Shown here: piece by piece, positions 36,877 to 46,195 of the stretch
Numbering within the stretch: the first letter of the stretch is position 1
Layout of the letters: the number at the start of each line of letters is the position of its first letter
Source of the DNA: Lyngbya sp. CCAP 1446/10
Lineage (GTDB): Bacteria > Cyanobacteriota > Cyanobacteriia > Cyanobacteriales > Microcoleaceae
Length of the DNA: 64,000 nt
Direction of reading: 5' to 3'
Assembly: GCF_026130175.1 (NCBI RefSeq)
Contig: NZ_JAIGNI010000015.1
Span: 1 to 64,000 of the forward strand
Notes under the pieces: model-generated
Told to the model about the DNA's origin: nothing
Seen by the model: only the letters and a program-made list of their open reading frames with translations
The model's database searches: none
Made by a program: the position numbers and the translations under genes

Positions 36877-38256
36877 TTAGTCCAAATCAGGCATAGACAG
36901 CACAGCTTCATTTTCGCGATTGATACCTCTTTCAAAGCCAGCGACAGCCGCGCGAGCGCGACCAGCGTGCCACAAGTGGCCGACCAAGAAGAAGAAACCC
37001 ATCACAAAGTGGAAACAGGCCAACCAAGAACGGGGAGAAGTATAGTTAAAGGCATTAACTTCAGTTGCCAAGCCGCCCACAGAGTTCAAAGAACCCAAAG
37101 GAGCGTGAGTCATGTACTCAGCAGCTCGGCGAGCTTGCCAAGGCTGAATATCGTTCTTGATTTTGTTCAAGTCCAAACCGTTAGTACCGCGCAAGGGTTC
37201 CAACCAAGGGCCTTGGAAATCCCAGAAACGCATCGTTTCACCGCCGAAAATGATTTCGCCAGTAGGAGAGCGCATCAGGTATTTACCCAGACCGGTAGGG
37301 CCTTGTGCAGAACCGACGTTAGCACCCAAGCGTTGGTCGCGGATCAGGAAGGTCAAAGCTTGCGCTTGAGAAGCTTCCGGGCCCGTCGGGCCGTAAAATT
37401 CGCTAGGGTAAGCAGTGTTGTTGAACCAGACAAAGCAGGCGGCGATGAAACCCATAAGGGACAAAGCGCCCAAGCTGTAAGACAGGTAAGCTTCACCAGA
37501 CCAGATTAAAGCGCGGCGAGCCCAGCCGAAAGGCTTGGTCAAAATGTGCCAAACACCGCCACCGATACAAATCAAGCTGAGCCAGATGTGACCGCCGATG
37601 ATGTCTTCCATGTTGTTGACGCTGACAATCCAGCCTTCGCCACCAAAAGGAGAGCGAGTCAAATAGCCAAAAATCACAGCGGGGTTGAGGGTTGGGTTCG
37701 TGATAATACGCACGTCGCCACCACCTGGAGCCCAAGTGTCATAGACACCGCCGAAGAACATGGCCTTAGCCACCAGCAGCAAGCAACCGCCACCCAATAA
37801 AATCAGGTGATAGCCGATGATGTTGGTCATCTGGTTCTTGTCTTTCCAGTCGTAGCCGAAGAAGGAAGAGTATTCTTCGAGAACTTCTGGGCCGCGAACG
37901 GCGTGATAAATGCCGCCCAAACCGAGAACAGCAGAGGAAATCAAGTGCAGAACACCGACTACGAAGAACGGGAAGATATCAATAACTTCACCGCCGGGGC
38001 CGACGCCCCAACCCAAAGTAGCGACGTGGGGCATCAAGATTAAGCCCTGTTCGTACATGGGTTTTTCTGGGATAAAGTGAGCGACTTCAAACAAAGTCAT
38101 TGCTCCAGCCCAGAAAACGATCAAACCAGCGTGAGCGACGTGTGCGCCCAGCAGTTTGCCTGAGAGATTGATTAAACGAGCGTTGCCTGACCACCAAGCG
38201 AACCCGGAGGATTCTTGGTCGCGACCGCTTGCGTAGGAATTAGAGAGCGTTACCAC
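36877..38256 (-). CDS. psbC: Photosystem II CP43 chlorophyll-binding protein
   Basis: A 459-residue core-antenna protein of photosystem II with six membrane helices. [20 protein letters not shown], the large lumenal loop with [20 protein letters not shown] (CP43 Glu and Arg near the Mn cluster) and [16 protein letters not shown] are intact. The start is GTG at 38256 giving MVTLSNSY, with GGAGG about 10 bases upstream. In most cyanobacteria this GTG lies within the end of psbD; here 162 bases separate the two genes, and the leader retains a fossil of the psbD end. Confidence 0.98.
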   Translation of the reverse strand: MVTLSNSYASGRDQESSGFAWWSGNARLINLSGKLLGAHVAHAGLIVFWAGAMTLFEVAHFIPEKPMYEQGLILMPHVATLGWGVGPGGEVIDIFPFFVVGVLHLISSAVLGLGGIYHAVRGPEVLEEYSSFFGYDWKDKNQMTNIIGYHLILLGGGCLLLVAKAMFFGGVYDTWAPGGGDVRIITNPTLNPAVIFGYLTRSPFGGEGWIVSVNNMEDIIGGHIWLSLICIGGGVWHILTKPFGWARRALIWSGEAYLSYSLGALSLMGFIAACFVWFNNTAYPSEFYGPTGPEASQAQALTFLIRDQRLGANVGSAQGPTGLGKYLMRSPTGEIIFGGETMRFWDFQGPWLEPLRGTNGLDLNKIKNDIQPWQARRAAEYMTHAPLGSLNSVGGLATEVNAFNYTSPRSWLACFHFVMGFFFLVGHLWHAGRARAAVAGFERGINRENEAVLSMPDLD

Positions 38257-38418
38257 GCGGTAGAACCTCCAACGATGTTAGGTTTAGGTTTTGGATTTCG
38301 GTTTTTTTGTTCCCCAGTAGGGTACGGGAGTACCGCGCCTGCGCTGGGGAATAGGGATTTGGATTTCAATTTGAATTTAAAAAACTTAAATTAATCTGAA
38401 ATCCAAATCCTGATTTTT
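38257..38418 (-). promoter_or_regulatory. psbD-psbC spacer with fossil psbD end and two hairpins
   Basis: Bases 38242-38271, read on the minus strand, encode EVLPRGNAL and a stop, the same as the last nine residues of psbD, in the frame that overlaps the psbC start. A hairpin with arms GGATTTGGATTTCA (38355-38368) and its exact complement (38397-38410) follows the psbD stop. A second, TTCCCCAG...CTGGGGAA with an inner GGTAC/GTACC stem, lies near 38309-38350. They could end or process the psbD transcript. Confidence 0.8.
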
Positions 38419-39477
38419 TTAAAGTGCGTTACCGCGAGGCAGAACTTCTTCTGGGAAGATGAAGTTTTCGTGGGGTTGGTCGGTCGGAGCCATCCAAGCA
38501 CGGATGCCTTCGTTAAGCAGAATGTTCTTAGTGTAGAACGTTTCAAACTCAGGATCTTCAGCAGCGCGCAATTCTTGTGATACGAAGTCATAAGCACGCA
38601 GGTTTAATGCTAAACCGACGATACCAATGGAGCTCATCCACAAGCCTGTGACGGGCACGAACAACATGAAGAAGTGCAACCAACGTTTGTTGGAGAACGC
38701 AATTCCGAAGATTTGCGACCAAAAACGGTTAGCTGTCACCATCGAGTAGGTTTCTTCTGACTGAGTTGGGTTAAAAGCTGGGAAAGTGTTAGCACCTTCG
38801 CCATCTTCAAACAGGGTGTTTTCTACGGTTGCACCGTGAATAGCGCACAACAGCGCGCCGCCCAAGATGCCTGCAACGCCCATCATGTGGAAGGGGTTGA
38901 GCGTCCAGTTGTGGAAGCCTTGCAGGAAGAGTAGGAAGCGGAAAATTGCTGCGACGCCGAAACTAGGGGCGAAGAACCAACCTGATTGACCCAAGGGGTA
39001 CAGCAGGAACACGGACACAAACACGGCGATGGGGCCGGTGAATGCGAGGGCGTTGTAGGGACGGATGCCGACTAAACGGGCAATTTCGATCTGACGCAGG
39101 CAGAAGCCGATCAGTGCGAAGGCGCCGTGAAGGGCGACAAATGTCCACAGGCCACCGAGTTGGAACCAGCGGGTGAAGTCCCACTGTGCTTCGGGGCCCC
39201 ACAGGAATAGCAGGGAGTGTCCGAGGCTGTTGGCTGGGGTGGATACTGCGACGGTGAGGAAGTTGGCTCCTTCGAGGTAGGAGCTTGCCAAACCGTGGGT
39301 GTACCAGGAGGTAACGAAGGTGGTGCCTGTCAGCCAGCCACCGATGGATAGGTAGGCGCAGGGGAATAGCAGGATGCCAGACCAGCCTACGAAGACGAAG
39401 CGATCGCGCTTGAGCCAGTCGTCGAGTACATCAAAGATGCCTCGTTCGGTCTGGGCGCGTCCGACTGCGATTGTCAT
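38419..39477 (-). CDS. psbD: Photosystem II D2 protein
   Basis: A 352-residue reaction-centre protein with five membrane helices. [20 protein letters not shown], the helix-D region with [20 protein letters not shown] (iron and quinone ligands), and the end [10 protein letters not shown] are standard. It is complete and probably functional. In many cyanobacteria one of two psbD copies overlaps psbC; this copy precedes psbC but does not overlap it. ycf4 is divergent, 200 bases away. Confidence 0.98.
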   Translation of the reverse strand: MTIAVGRAQTERGIFDVLDDWLKRDRFVFVGWSGILLFPCAYLSIGGWLTGTTFVTSWYTHGLASSYLEGANFLTVAVSTPANSLGHSLLFLWGPEAQWDFTRWFQLGGLWTFVALHGAFALIGFCLRQIEIARLVGIRPYNALAFTGPIAVFVSVFLLYPLGQSGWFFAPSFGVAAIFRFLLFLQGFHNWTLNPFHMMGVAGILGGALLCAIHGATVENTLFEDGEGANTFPAFNPTQSEETYSMVTANRFWSQIFGIAFSNKRWLHFFMLFVPVTGLWMSSIGIVGLALNLRAYDFVSQELRAAEDPEFETFYTKNILLNEGIRAWMAPTDQPHENFIFPEEVLPRGNAL

Positions 39478-39678
39478 AGCTCTTAAATCCTCTTGCTTGT
39501 TAAAAGACCAAGGTTTCTAATTAAAGTTAACATAACTATATATTATAAGTTCATTAATTTTCAACTAAAACGGCAGGAGTTGATACAGAATCGCGATCGG
39601 CTAGTCGCGATCGCCCAGGCGAATTGTGACGCACAGGTGGGCTAGTTGAATTAAAATTTGGCTTTAAGGCTGTTTATT

Positions 39679-40245
39679 ATGACTGCAAAAACAATGACCT
39701 CGATCGATTCTGTCCTGCGCTACCAGGTTTTGGGCTCTCGTCGCTTCAGCAATTTCTGGTGGGGGACGATTGTCACCATTGGAGGCACTGGTTTCCTGCT
39801 GTCGGGCATTTCCAGCTACTTGCACGTGAACTTGCTGCCTTTTTCTGACCCGACTAAGCTCATTTTCATCCCCCAAGGCATCGCGATGGGTTTCTACGGT
39901 GTCTGCGGCGTGCTGTTGGCGCTTTACCTGTGGCTGACTATTCTCTGGGATGTCGGTGGCGGATACAATGAGTTCGATCGCAAAACAGGTAACATTCGGA
40001 TCTTTCGCTGGGGATTTCCCGGCAAAAACCGCAAAATTGATTTTACTTGCCAGACATCGGACGTGCAATCTGTGCGGGTCGATATTAAAGAAGGTCTCAA
40101 TCCCCGCCGCAGTATTTATCTTAAGCTCAAAGACCGCCGTCAGTTTCCCCTGACTAGAGTCGGACAGCCGATTTCTTTGTCTGATGTGGAAAATCAAGCT
40201 GCCGAATTGGCTCGATTTTTGCAAGTTCCCCTAGAAGGACTTTAG
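39679..40245 (+). CDS. ycf4: Photosystem I assembly protein Ycf4
   Basis: A 188-residue membrane protein with two helices (about residues 25-45 and 65-90), FSNFWWGTIVTIGGTGFLLS and GIAMGFYGVCGVLLALYLWL. WDVGGGYNEFDRKTG follows. Ycf4 is a scaffold for photosystem I assembly in thylakoids. The ATG at 39679 is preferred over a GC-poor upstream codon at 39658. Divergent from psbD, as in other cyanobacteria. Confidence 0.96.
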   Translation: MTAKTMTSIDSVLRYQVLGSRRFSNFWWGTIVTIGGTGFLLSGISSYLHVNLLPFSDPTKLIFIPQGIAMGFYGVCGVLLALYLWLTILWDVGGGYNEFDRKTGNIRIFRWGFPGKNRKIDFTCQTSDVQSVRVDIKEGLNPRRSIYLKLKDRRQFPLTRVGQPISLSDVENQAAELARFLQVPLEGL

Positions 40246-40397
40246 GGATTTTCGATTTTCGATTTTCGATTGGTAATGTCTTGTAGGGTGCGCGGCTGCG
40301 CACCAAATCGATAAATCTAAAGTATGTACGCCGTGCACATTATCCCCGGTAAATCGATAAATCTAGGGTGCACGGCTGCACCTTATGTTGAGTCAAA

Positions 40398-41210
40398 GTG
40401 AAAATAAAAATGCAAATGCAAATCAAAATTCAGCGGTGGTTCTTCTCACTTTTAATAGTTGGTGCGCTATTTGTCGGGGGATGCGGTAGTTCCCCTGCTG
40501 CAAACTCAACTCCAACACCAAATCCGGCATCGGGTGAAAGTATTTCTTTGTCTCCATCTCCGTCTCCGTCTGCGTCTCCGCCTGCTGCTGTGGCGGCTGG
40601 TTCGCAATTTAGCAATTTGGCCCGCTTGACCGGAAAAGCAACGGTGGTGATGATCGTCAAAGGTGCTCCGATTACGATCGAACTTGACGGCACAAATGCC
40701 CCAATTACTGCCGGCAATTTTGTCGATTTGGTTCAGAAAGGAGTATACGACGGGCTGGTATTTCACCGAGTCGTGCGGGAACCTCAGCCTTTTGTAGTTC
40801 AGGGCGGCGACCCCCAGGGTAAAGACCCTAAATTCCCTACGGCGCGGCTCGGAACTGGCGGTTTTATTGACCCGAAAACTTCTACAGAACGCAGGATTCC
40901 TCTGGAAATTAAAGCTAAAGGTGCTGCAAACCCGACTTACAGCCAAACGCTACAAGAAGCTGGGGTTGCCCAGAAACCCGTGTTGATGCACACTCGCGGG
41001 GCTGTGGCTATGGCTCGATCGCAAAGTCCTGATTCGGCTTCTTCTCAGTTTTACTTTACTTTGACCGATGTGCCGTTTTTGGACGGTAGTTATGCGGTTT
41101 TTGGCTACGTGAAGCAAGGGATGGATGTAGTCGATCAGATTCAAGCGGGCGATCGCATTGAAAAGGCTACTGTTACTCAGGGTTTGGAAAATTTTAAACC
41201 TGTTAATTAG
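40398..41210 (+). CDS. Peptidyl-prolyl isomerase, cyclophilin type, lipoprotein
   Basis: A 270-residue protein starting GTG with a lipoprotein signal: [15 protein letters not shown], lipobox Cys about residue 29. A Ser/Pro/Ala-rich linker ([13 protein letters not shown]) precedes the cyclophilin domain from about residue 70: [30 protein letters not shown] and [10 protein letters not shown]. It probably assists folding of exported or lumenal proteins. The active-site Arg (FHRVV) is kept. The C-terminal part includes a short insert ([15 protein letters not shown]) common in cyanobacterial TLP40-like members. Confidence 0.9.
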   Translation: MKIKMQMQIKIQRWFFSLLIVGALFVGGCGSSPAANSTPTPNPASGESISLSPSPSPSASPPAAVAAGSQFSNLARLTGKATVVMIVKGAPITIELDGTNAPITAGNFVDLVQKGVYDGLVFHRVVREPQPFVVQGGDPQGKDPKFPTARLGTGGFIDPKTSTERRIPLEIKAKGAANPTYSQTLQEAGVAQKPVLMHTRGAVAMARSQSPDSASSQFYFTLTDVPFLDGSYAVFGYVKQGMDVVDQIQAGDRIEKATVTQGLENFKPVN

Positions 41211-41211
41211 T

Positions 41212-41310
<99 letters not shown>

Positions 41311-41361
41311 ACACAACTGCTTTCTGTTTTCTACTTTCTGCCGAAAGCAAGCTTTCTATTT

Positions 41362-42576
41362 ATGGATGTTGTGGTTACGGGAATTGGTCTTGTTTCAGCT
41401 TTAGGTAATTTAGAAAATAGCTGGAAACAACTGTTGTCTGGGAATTGTGGCATTCGGAAGCATCAACCTTTTTTAGAACTTGAACCGCAGCTTTTGGCTT
41501 TGGTTGGTACAAAACCTGCTGATTTAATAACTTTAATTCGGCAGGTTTTGGCAGATGCTTTGCAAGATGCTGATTTGACTTTGCCTTTGCCTGATTGCGG
41601 AATTGCGATCGGCTCTAGCCGCGGCTTTCAGGCAAATTTGGAACAGTTGGCTAGGGAAGAAAGAAGGAAGAAGGAAGAGGGAAGAAGGAAGAGGGAAGAA
41701 GGAAGAGGGAAGAAGGAAGAGGGAAGGGAATTCTCAATGCCCAATTCCCAATTACTAATTCCCGATTCTCGATTTGTGGATTTTTTGCCTCACATGGGGG
41801 CGATCGCGGCGGCGAGGGCAATTGGCTCGACGGGGCCTGTATTCGCACCGATGGCTGCTTGTGCGACGGGCCTACAGTCGATCGCCCGCGCTGTTGATTT
41901 GATCCGCACCGGTGAGTGTCAGCGGGCGATCGCCGGTGCTGTGGAAGCCCCAATTACACCGCTGACTCTGGCTGGATTTAGCCGGATGGGTGCTTTGGCA
42001 AACACGGGCTGCTATCCGTTTGACGAACATCGGGAAGGCTTGGTGCTCGGCGAAGGCGGGGCTTTATTTGTATTAGAATCGGCTGAGTTGGCAAGCCGTC
42101 GTGGCGCTAAAATTTATGGTCGAATTTCTGGTTTTGGGTTTACAAATGATGCTTGTTATGCTACTGCGCCGGAGTTGGGTGGGAAAAGTGCGATCGCGGC
42201 GGTAACTCAATGTTTGAAACGCAGCAATTTATCGGCGGTTGATATAGATTTTATTCACGCTCATGGTACTGCAACTGATTTAAATGACCGACATGAAGCA
42301 CTGTTAATTCAGAAATTGTTTCAGCAAGGAGTTGCTGTTAGTTCGACTAAGGGGGCTACGGGTCATACTTTGGGGGCTTCGGGTGCTTTGGGCGTGGCTT
42401 TTTGTTTGATGGGTATTAAATACCAAATGTTGCCACCTTGCGCTGGTATGAAAAAACCTGGGTTTGAGTTAGATTTTGTGCGCTGTGCCCGATCGACTAT
42501 TGTGAGAAATGCGGTTTGTTTGAGTTTTGGCTTTGGCGGACAGAATGCTGCGGTTGTCTTATCTGGCGATCGTTAA
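41362..42576 (+). CDS. Beta-ketoacyl-ACP synthase (FabF-like) with an in-frame heptamer insertion
   Basis: A 404-residue condensing enzyme. C167 in MAACATGLQ, H301 in HAHGTATD, K330 and H335 in TKGATGHTLGASG make a complete catalytic set. Residues about 98-137 are an insertion made of translated heptamer repeats with a seven-residue period (ERRKKEE, GRRKREE, GRGKKEE), followed by PNSQLLIPDSRF. It falls in the loop between the GSSRG strand and the active-site region, where homologues vary. The downstream frame is preserved, so the enzyme may still work. This is probably not the main FabF, since the sequence has diverged. Confidence 0.88.
   Translation: MDVVVTGIGLVSALGNLENSWKQLLSGNCGIRKHQPFLELEPQLLALVGTKPADLITLIRQVLADALQDADLTLPLPDCGIAIGSSRGFQANLEQLAREERRKKEEGRRKREEGRGKKEEGREFSMPNSQLLIPDSRFVDFLPHMGAIAAARAIGSTGPVFAPMAACATGLQSIARAVDLIRTGECQRAIAGAVEAPITPLTLAGFSRMGALANTGCYPFDEHREGLVLGEGGALFVLESAELASRRGAKIYGRISGFGFTNDACYATAPELGGKSAIAAVTQCLKRSNLSAVDIDFIHAHGTATDLNDRHEALLIQKLFQQGVAVSSTKGATGHTLGASGALGVAFCLMGIKYQMLPPCAGMKKPGFELDFVRCARSTIVRNAVCLSFGFGGQNAAVVLSGDR
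41655..41740. repeat. GAAGGAA/GAGGGAA STRR inside a coding sequence
   Basis: About 12 heptamers in the ketosynthase gene, related to the array at 20500-20571. Three heptamers equal 21 bases, which gives the seven-residue periodicity of the protein insertion. Confidence 0.9.
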
Positions 42577-42909
42577 TTTTTGGCAATGAAAGGCGATCGG
42601 CATTTAAATTGTGCGCTCTTTCTAAAGTTAAAATCTTGTCATGCTCGCCGCTGAACTCGATCGCACATCCAATTAAAATCTCACAAATATTACCATATTT
42701 ATGGATTTTAGTCAATTAATTAAGAATTTGCGCGAGATTGCTGCTGCTGTCTGAGTCTGGCTCTACATTCCCGCGATCGCCCTTTCCCGGCCAGGGATGC
42801 CAAAACATAGAGCCAGATTCAAGCAGTATTGTATTTTATCAACGCATCGATGCCGATCGGCGAAAATAGAAAAAAGAAACTGTTTAAATTAAGCATTAGG
42901 TATCATCTC

Positions 42910-44019
42910 ATGGATCTGGCATCTCATCGATTTATGTCTTATTTTGAACCTCTGCAAGCTGCTCACCTGTGTCAAATAGCTGTATTGGAGAGTTTTGCTG
43001 AGGAAACGCTAGTTTTTGAAGAAGGAGAAACAGCCGATTTTTTATATCTAGTTTTAGAAGGTGAAGTCGAGTTTAGCAAGCGGATTGAAAACGGTAAATA
43101 TCAAACTATTGCTGTCGCTAAGCCAGACGATTTTTTTGGCGAACTCGGAGTTTTAGACGGAGAGCCGCGCAGTGCTAGAGCTGTGGCATTTGGCGGCACG
43201 ACTTTGGCAAAAATATGCCGCGAAGAACTAATAGCAACTCTAGAGTTTGCTAAAGGCAGTTCGGTACTGGAAATGTTTAGTTTCATTATTAAAAATTTGC
43301 GTTCTACGACAGATCAATATGTTAGCCAGTTCGTACACAAACAAAAAATGGTATTAGTAGGAGAAATGGTGAGTACAATCATTCACGATTTCAAAAGTCC
43401 TTTTACGGGAATTAAACTCTCCAGCGAAATGCTCAAAGAAATGCACCCGGATGAGGAAACTCAGGAGTGGTGCGAACTTATTCAATTACAAGTTCAGCGA
43501 ATGTTGGGGATGGCTGAAGAAGTATTAGAATTTTCGCGAGGGAACTCTGTATTAAATAAAAAACCAGTCAATTTAATCCAGACATTGCAGCAGTTTGAAA
43601 AATTGAACAGAGTTTATTTTGATGCGGCAAAAGTAGATTTGGTGCTGCGGGTGACAGAAGTGATAGTGGAAGCGGACGAAAATAAGATTTTGCGCGTTTT
43701 GCAAAATCTAGTTGGGAATGCTGTTGAAGCTTTTGGCGGGCGCGGGGGGCGAGTTGAGATTATTGTGACACAAACCGAGGAGTGGGCAGAAATTAGCATT
43801 TACGATAACGGCCCAGGTATTCCGCCATCAATTCAGGACAAATTATTTGAACCGTTTGTGACCTACGGAAAGCGGACTGGTACTGGCTTGGGAACGGCGA
43901 TTGCTAAGTCGATCGTTGATGCTCACAAAGGGGAAATTACCTATGAATCGGACAATGAAAAAGGGACAATTTTTTACATTCGATTGCCGAAAAATATTGC
44001 AGAAGCGGAGCAAGTTTAA
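42910..44019 (+). CDS. Cyclic-nucleotide-binding-domain histidine kinase
   Basis: A 369-residue soluble kinase (from the ATG at 42910). The CNMP domain is about residues 10-130, with the phosphate-binding cassette FFGELGVLDGEPRSARAV, in which the conserved Arg is present. A dimerisation segment carries STIIHDFKSPFTGIK (phosphoacceptor His), and HATPase motifs LQNLVGNAVEAF, DNGPGIPP and GKRTGTGLGTAI end it. It probably responds to cAMP or cGMP, which would connect with adenylate cyclases such as the one at 16109-18781. The frame is open upstream with ATG codons at 42850 and a TTG at 42829; the true start is uncertain. Confidence 0.88.
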   Translation: MDLASHRFMSYFEPLQAAHLCQIAVLESFAEETLVFEEGETADFLYLVLEGEVEFSKRIENGKYQTIAVAKPDDFFGELGVLDGEPRSARAVAFGGTTLAKICREELIATLEFAKGSSVLEMFSFIIKNLRSTTDQYVSQFVHKQKMVLVGEMVSTIIHDFKSPFTGIKLSSEMLKEMHPDEETQEWCELIQLQVQRMLGMAEEVLEFSRGNSVLNKKPVNLIQTLQQFEKLNRVYFDAAKVDLVLRVTEVIVEADENKILRVLQNLVGNAVEAFGGRGGRVEIIVTQTEEWAEISIYDNGPGIPPSIQDKLFEPFVTYGKRTGTGLGTAIAKSIVDAHKGEITYESDNEKGTIFYIRLPKNIAEAEQV

Positions 44020-44120
44020 TTAGCAGACAGATATCAGGCTTTTCTCGATTTTCGTGAGATATAATGTGTAGCGAGTAGCAGAATCAAGTAGAATTTAATT
44101 AACGAACTGCTAAAAATCTG

Positions 44121-46028
44121 ATGCCAGTTACTATTCAAACCTTACCCGCAGAAGTTATCAATTTAATTGCCGCCGGCGAAGTGATTGACTCGATCGCCGC
44201 TGCGGTACGAGAATTAGTTGAAAATTCTCTGGATGCTGGCGCAACTCGCATCGTTGTGTCTGTTTGGCCCGAACAGTGGCGGGTGCAAGTTGCAGATAAT
44301 GGTACGGGAATGGATCTGGAAAATTTGCAACAGGCGGCTTCGCCTCACAGTACGAGCAAAATTACCACGGAAGCTGACCTTTACAAAATTGCTACTTTGG
44401 GATTTCGCGGGGAAGCTTTGCACAGTTTGGCTCAGTTGGGCTGTTTGGAGGTTTTGAGCAGGCCGAATGATTTGGGATTGGGGGATTTTTGGGAAAATCG
44501 AGAGTCTGCGGAAACCCCCCCCAGCCCCCCCTTGTTAAGGGGGGGAGTTGAGAATTCATCGTTTAACAAAGGTGGAGTTGAAAATGCTCGATCGGGCTGG
44601 CGGGTAGTTTACAACAACGCGGGCGTTGCTGTGGATCTGGAAACAGTGGCGATCGCCCCTGGTACGGTGGTGAATGTGGATAATTTGTTTGGCAATTGGC
44701 CTGTGCGCCGCACTTTTTTGTCGCCGGCACAGCAAATGCGATCGATCCAATCAATTATTCAGCAAATAGCTATTTGTCACCCGCACGTTAATTGGCAGTT
44801 GCGTCAAGCAAATACGCCTTGTTTTTATGTAACTTCTGCCAGCACAGCGGCACAAATTTTGCCTCAATTTGTGCGCGGTGTGCGATCGAGCGATTTACAA
44901 TATTTAAAGTTAGATTTGCCTGCGAGTCCTCAAAATCAGCAAGCAGCAAATTTTTTGCGAGAAACTCAACTTGTGGGAGCTACAAGCAAGCACAATTATC
45001 AATTACCTGCTGCTACTTCTCAATCATCTGTTACCAATTCCCAGTCTTTGGAATTAGTAATTGGTTTGCCCGATCGCTGTCACCGCAGGCGGCCGGATTG
45101 GGTTAAGGTGGCGGTGAATCGGCGGGTTGTGCGATCGCCCCAATTAGAGCAAACTATTCTCAGCGCCTTCGCCCGCACTTGTCCGCGCGATCGCTATCCT
45201 GTGTGTTTTGTTCACCTACAACTCTTCCCCTCGGAAATCGACTGGAACCGCCACCCGGCTAAAGTGGAAATTTATCTGCACGATCCGAGTTTTTGGCAAG
45301 CACAAGTTGGCGCTGCAATCGATCGGGCTTTGCACCTGAATGATGAGGTTTTGCCAGATCCTCCAATTCCCGATCGCGTGGGACAATTGCTGAAGGCATC
45401 GGAACAGAAAAGTGCTTACAGTGTAGGGGTTTCGGCTCGCCAGAATGATGAAGGGTGCCAAGATACAAAAAGTCGTAAAATAGGATTGATGGAACTGAGG
45501 GCGATCGCACAAGTTCACAATACTTACATTGTGGCCGAACATTCCAGCGGAATGTGGTTGATAGAACAACACATCGCTCACGAGCGCGTTTTGTACGAAC
45601 ACATCTGCGCTGATTGGCAGTTAAAATCTCTCGAAAAACCAGTAATTCTCAGTCAATTATCTGCCCTGCAAATCGAGAATTTGTCGCGCTTGGGTTTGGA
45701 GGTAGAAACATTTGGCGAACAGCTATGGGCGGCGCGAGAAGTGCCTGAATTGTTGGCCGATCGAGATGACTGTGCGGCTGCGCTTTTTGAACTCAGTAAA
45801 GTCGCAGATTTGCAAGCTGCTCAAGTTGCTACTGCTTGTCGCAGCGCTATGCGTAACGGTACTCCTTTGAGTCTTTTGCAAATGCAAAATTTGTTGGATG
45901 AATGGCAGCAAACTCGCAATCCGCGCACTTGTCCTCACGGACGCCCTATCTATTTTGCTTTGGAAGAATCGACTCTGGCTCGAATTTTTCGCCGCAGTTG
46001 GGTAATTGGTAAAAGTCACGGGATTTGA
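44121..46028 (+). CDS. mutL: DNA mismatch repair protein MutL, with in-frame repeat insertion
   Basis: A 635-residue GHKL ATPase with ELVENSLDAGA, DNGTGM and GFRGEAL in the N-terminal domain. The C-terminal nuclease-type motifs are EQHIAHERVLYE (Asp of DQHA replaced by Glu) and CPHGRPIYFAL, so it is of the endonuclease class. Residues about 115-158, including ETPPSPPLLRGG and FNKGG, are foreign to MutL. They come from a dispersed CCCCCC...GGGGGG palindrome at 44514-44547 inserted in frame between LEVLSRP and GWRVVYN. The ATPase domain boundary loop may tolerate this. Confidence 0.93.
   Translation: MPVTIQTLPAEVINLIAAGEVIDSIAAAVRELVENSLDAGATRIVVSVWPEQWRVQVADNGTGMDLENLQQAASPHSTSKITTEADLYKIATLGFRGEALHSLAQLGCLEVLSRPNDLGLGDFWENRESAETPPSPPLLRGGVENSSFNKGGVENARSGWRVVYNNAGVAVDLETVAIAPGTVVNVDNLFGNWPVRRTFLSPAQQMRSIQSIIQQIAICHPHVNWQLRQANTPCFYVTSASTAAQILPQFVRGVRSSDLQYLKLDLPASPQNQQAANFLRETQLVGATSKHNYQLPAATSQSSVTNSQSLELVIGLPDRCHRRRPDWVKVAVNRRVVRSPQLEQTILSAFARTCPRDRYPVCFVHLQLFPSEIDWNRHPAKVEIYLHDPSFWQAQVGAAIDRALHLNDEVLPDPPIPDRVGQLLKASEQKSAYSVGVSARQNDEGCQDTKSRKIGLMELRAIAQVHNTYIVAEHSSGMWLIEQHIAHERVLYEHICADWQLKSLEKPVILSQLSALQIENLSRLGLEVETFGEQLWAAREVPELLADRDDCAAALFELSKVADLQAAQVATACRSAMRNGTPLSLLQMQNLLDEWQQTRNPRTCPHGRPIYFALEESTLARIFRRSWVIGKSHGI
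44514..44547. repeat. C/G-rich palindrome within mutL
   Basis: CCCCCCCC-AGCC-CCCCCTTGTTAAGGGGGGG, a member of a dispersed family also seen at 52286-52469 and 55053-55084. See the mutL entry. Confidence 0.8.
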
Positions 46029-46195
46029 AAGTTAAAAGTTATGTTGTAAGGTGCGCGTTACATACAAAACTGTTTTTTTTAACCGCAGAGGGCGCAGAGA
46101 ACGCAGAGAGGAAGAGTAGAGAGATGTTTTTAATGTTTTTTTGGGCAACAGGATATTCGGATAAAATGTCAATTAAAATCAAATAAATCATTAAT

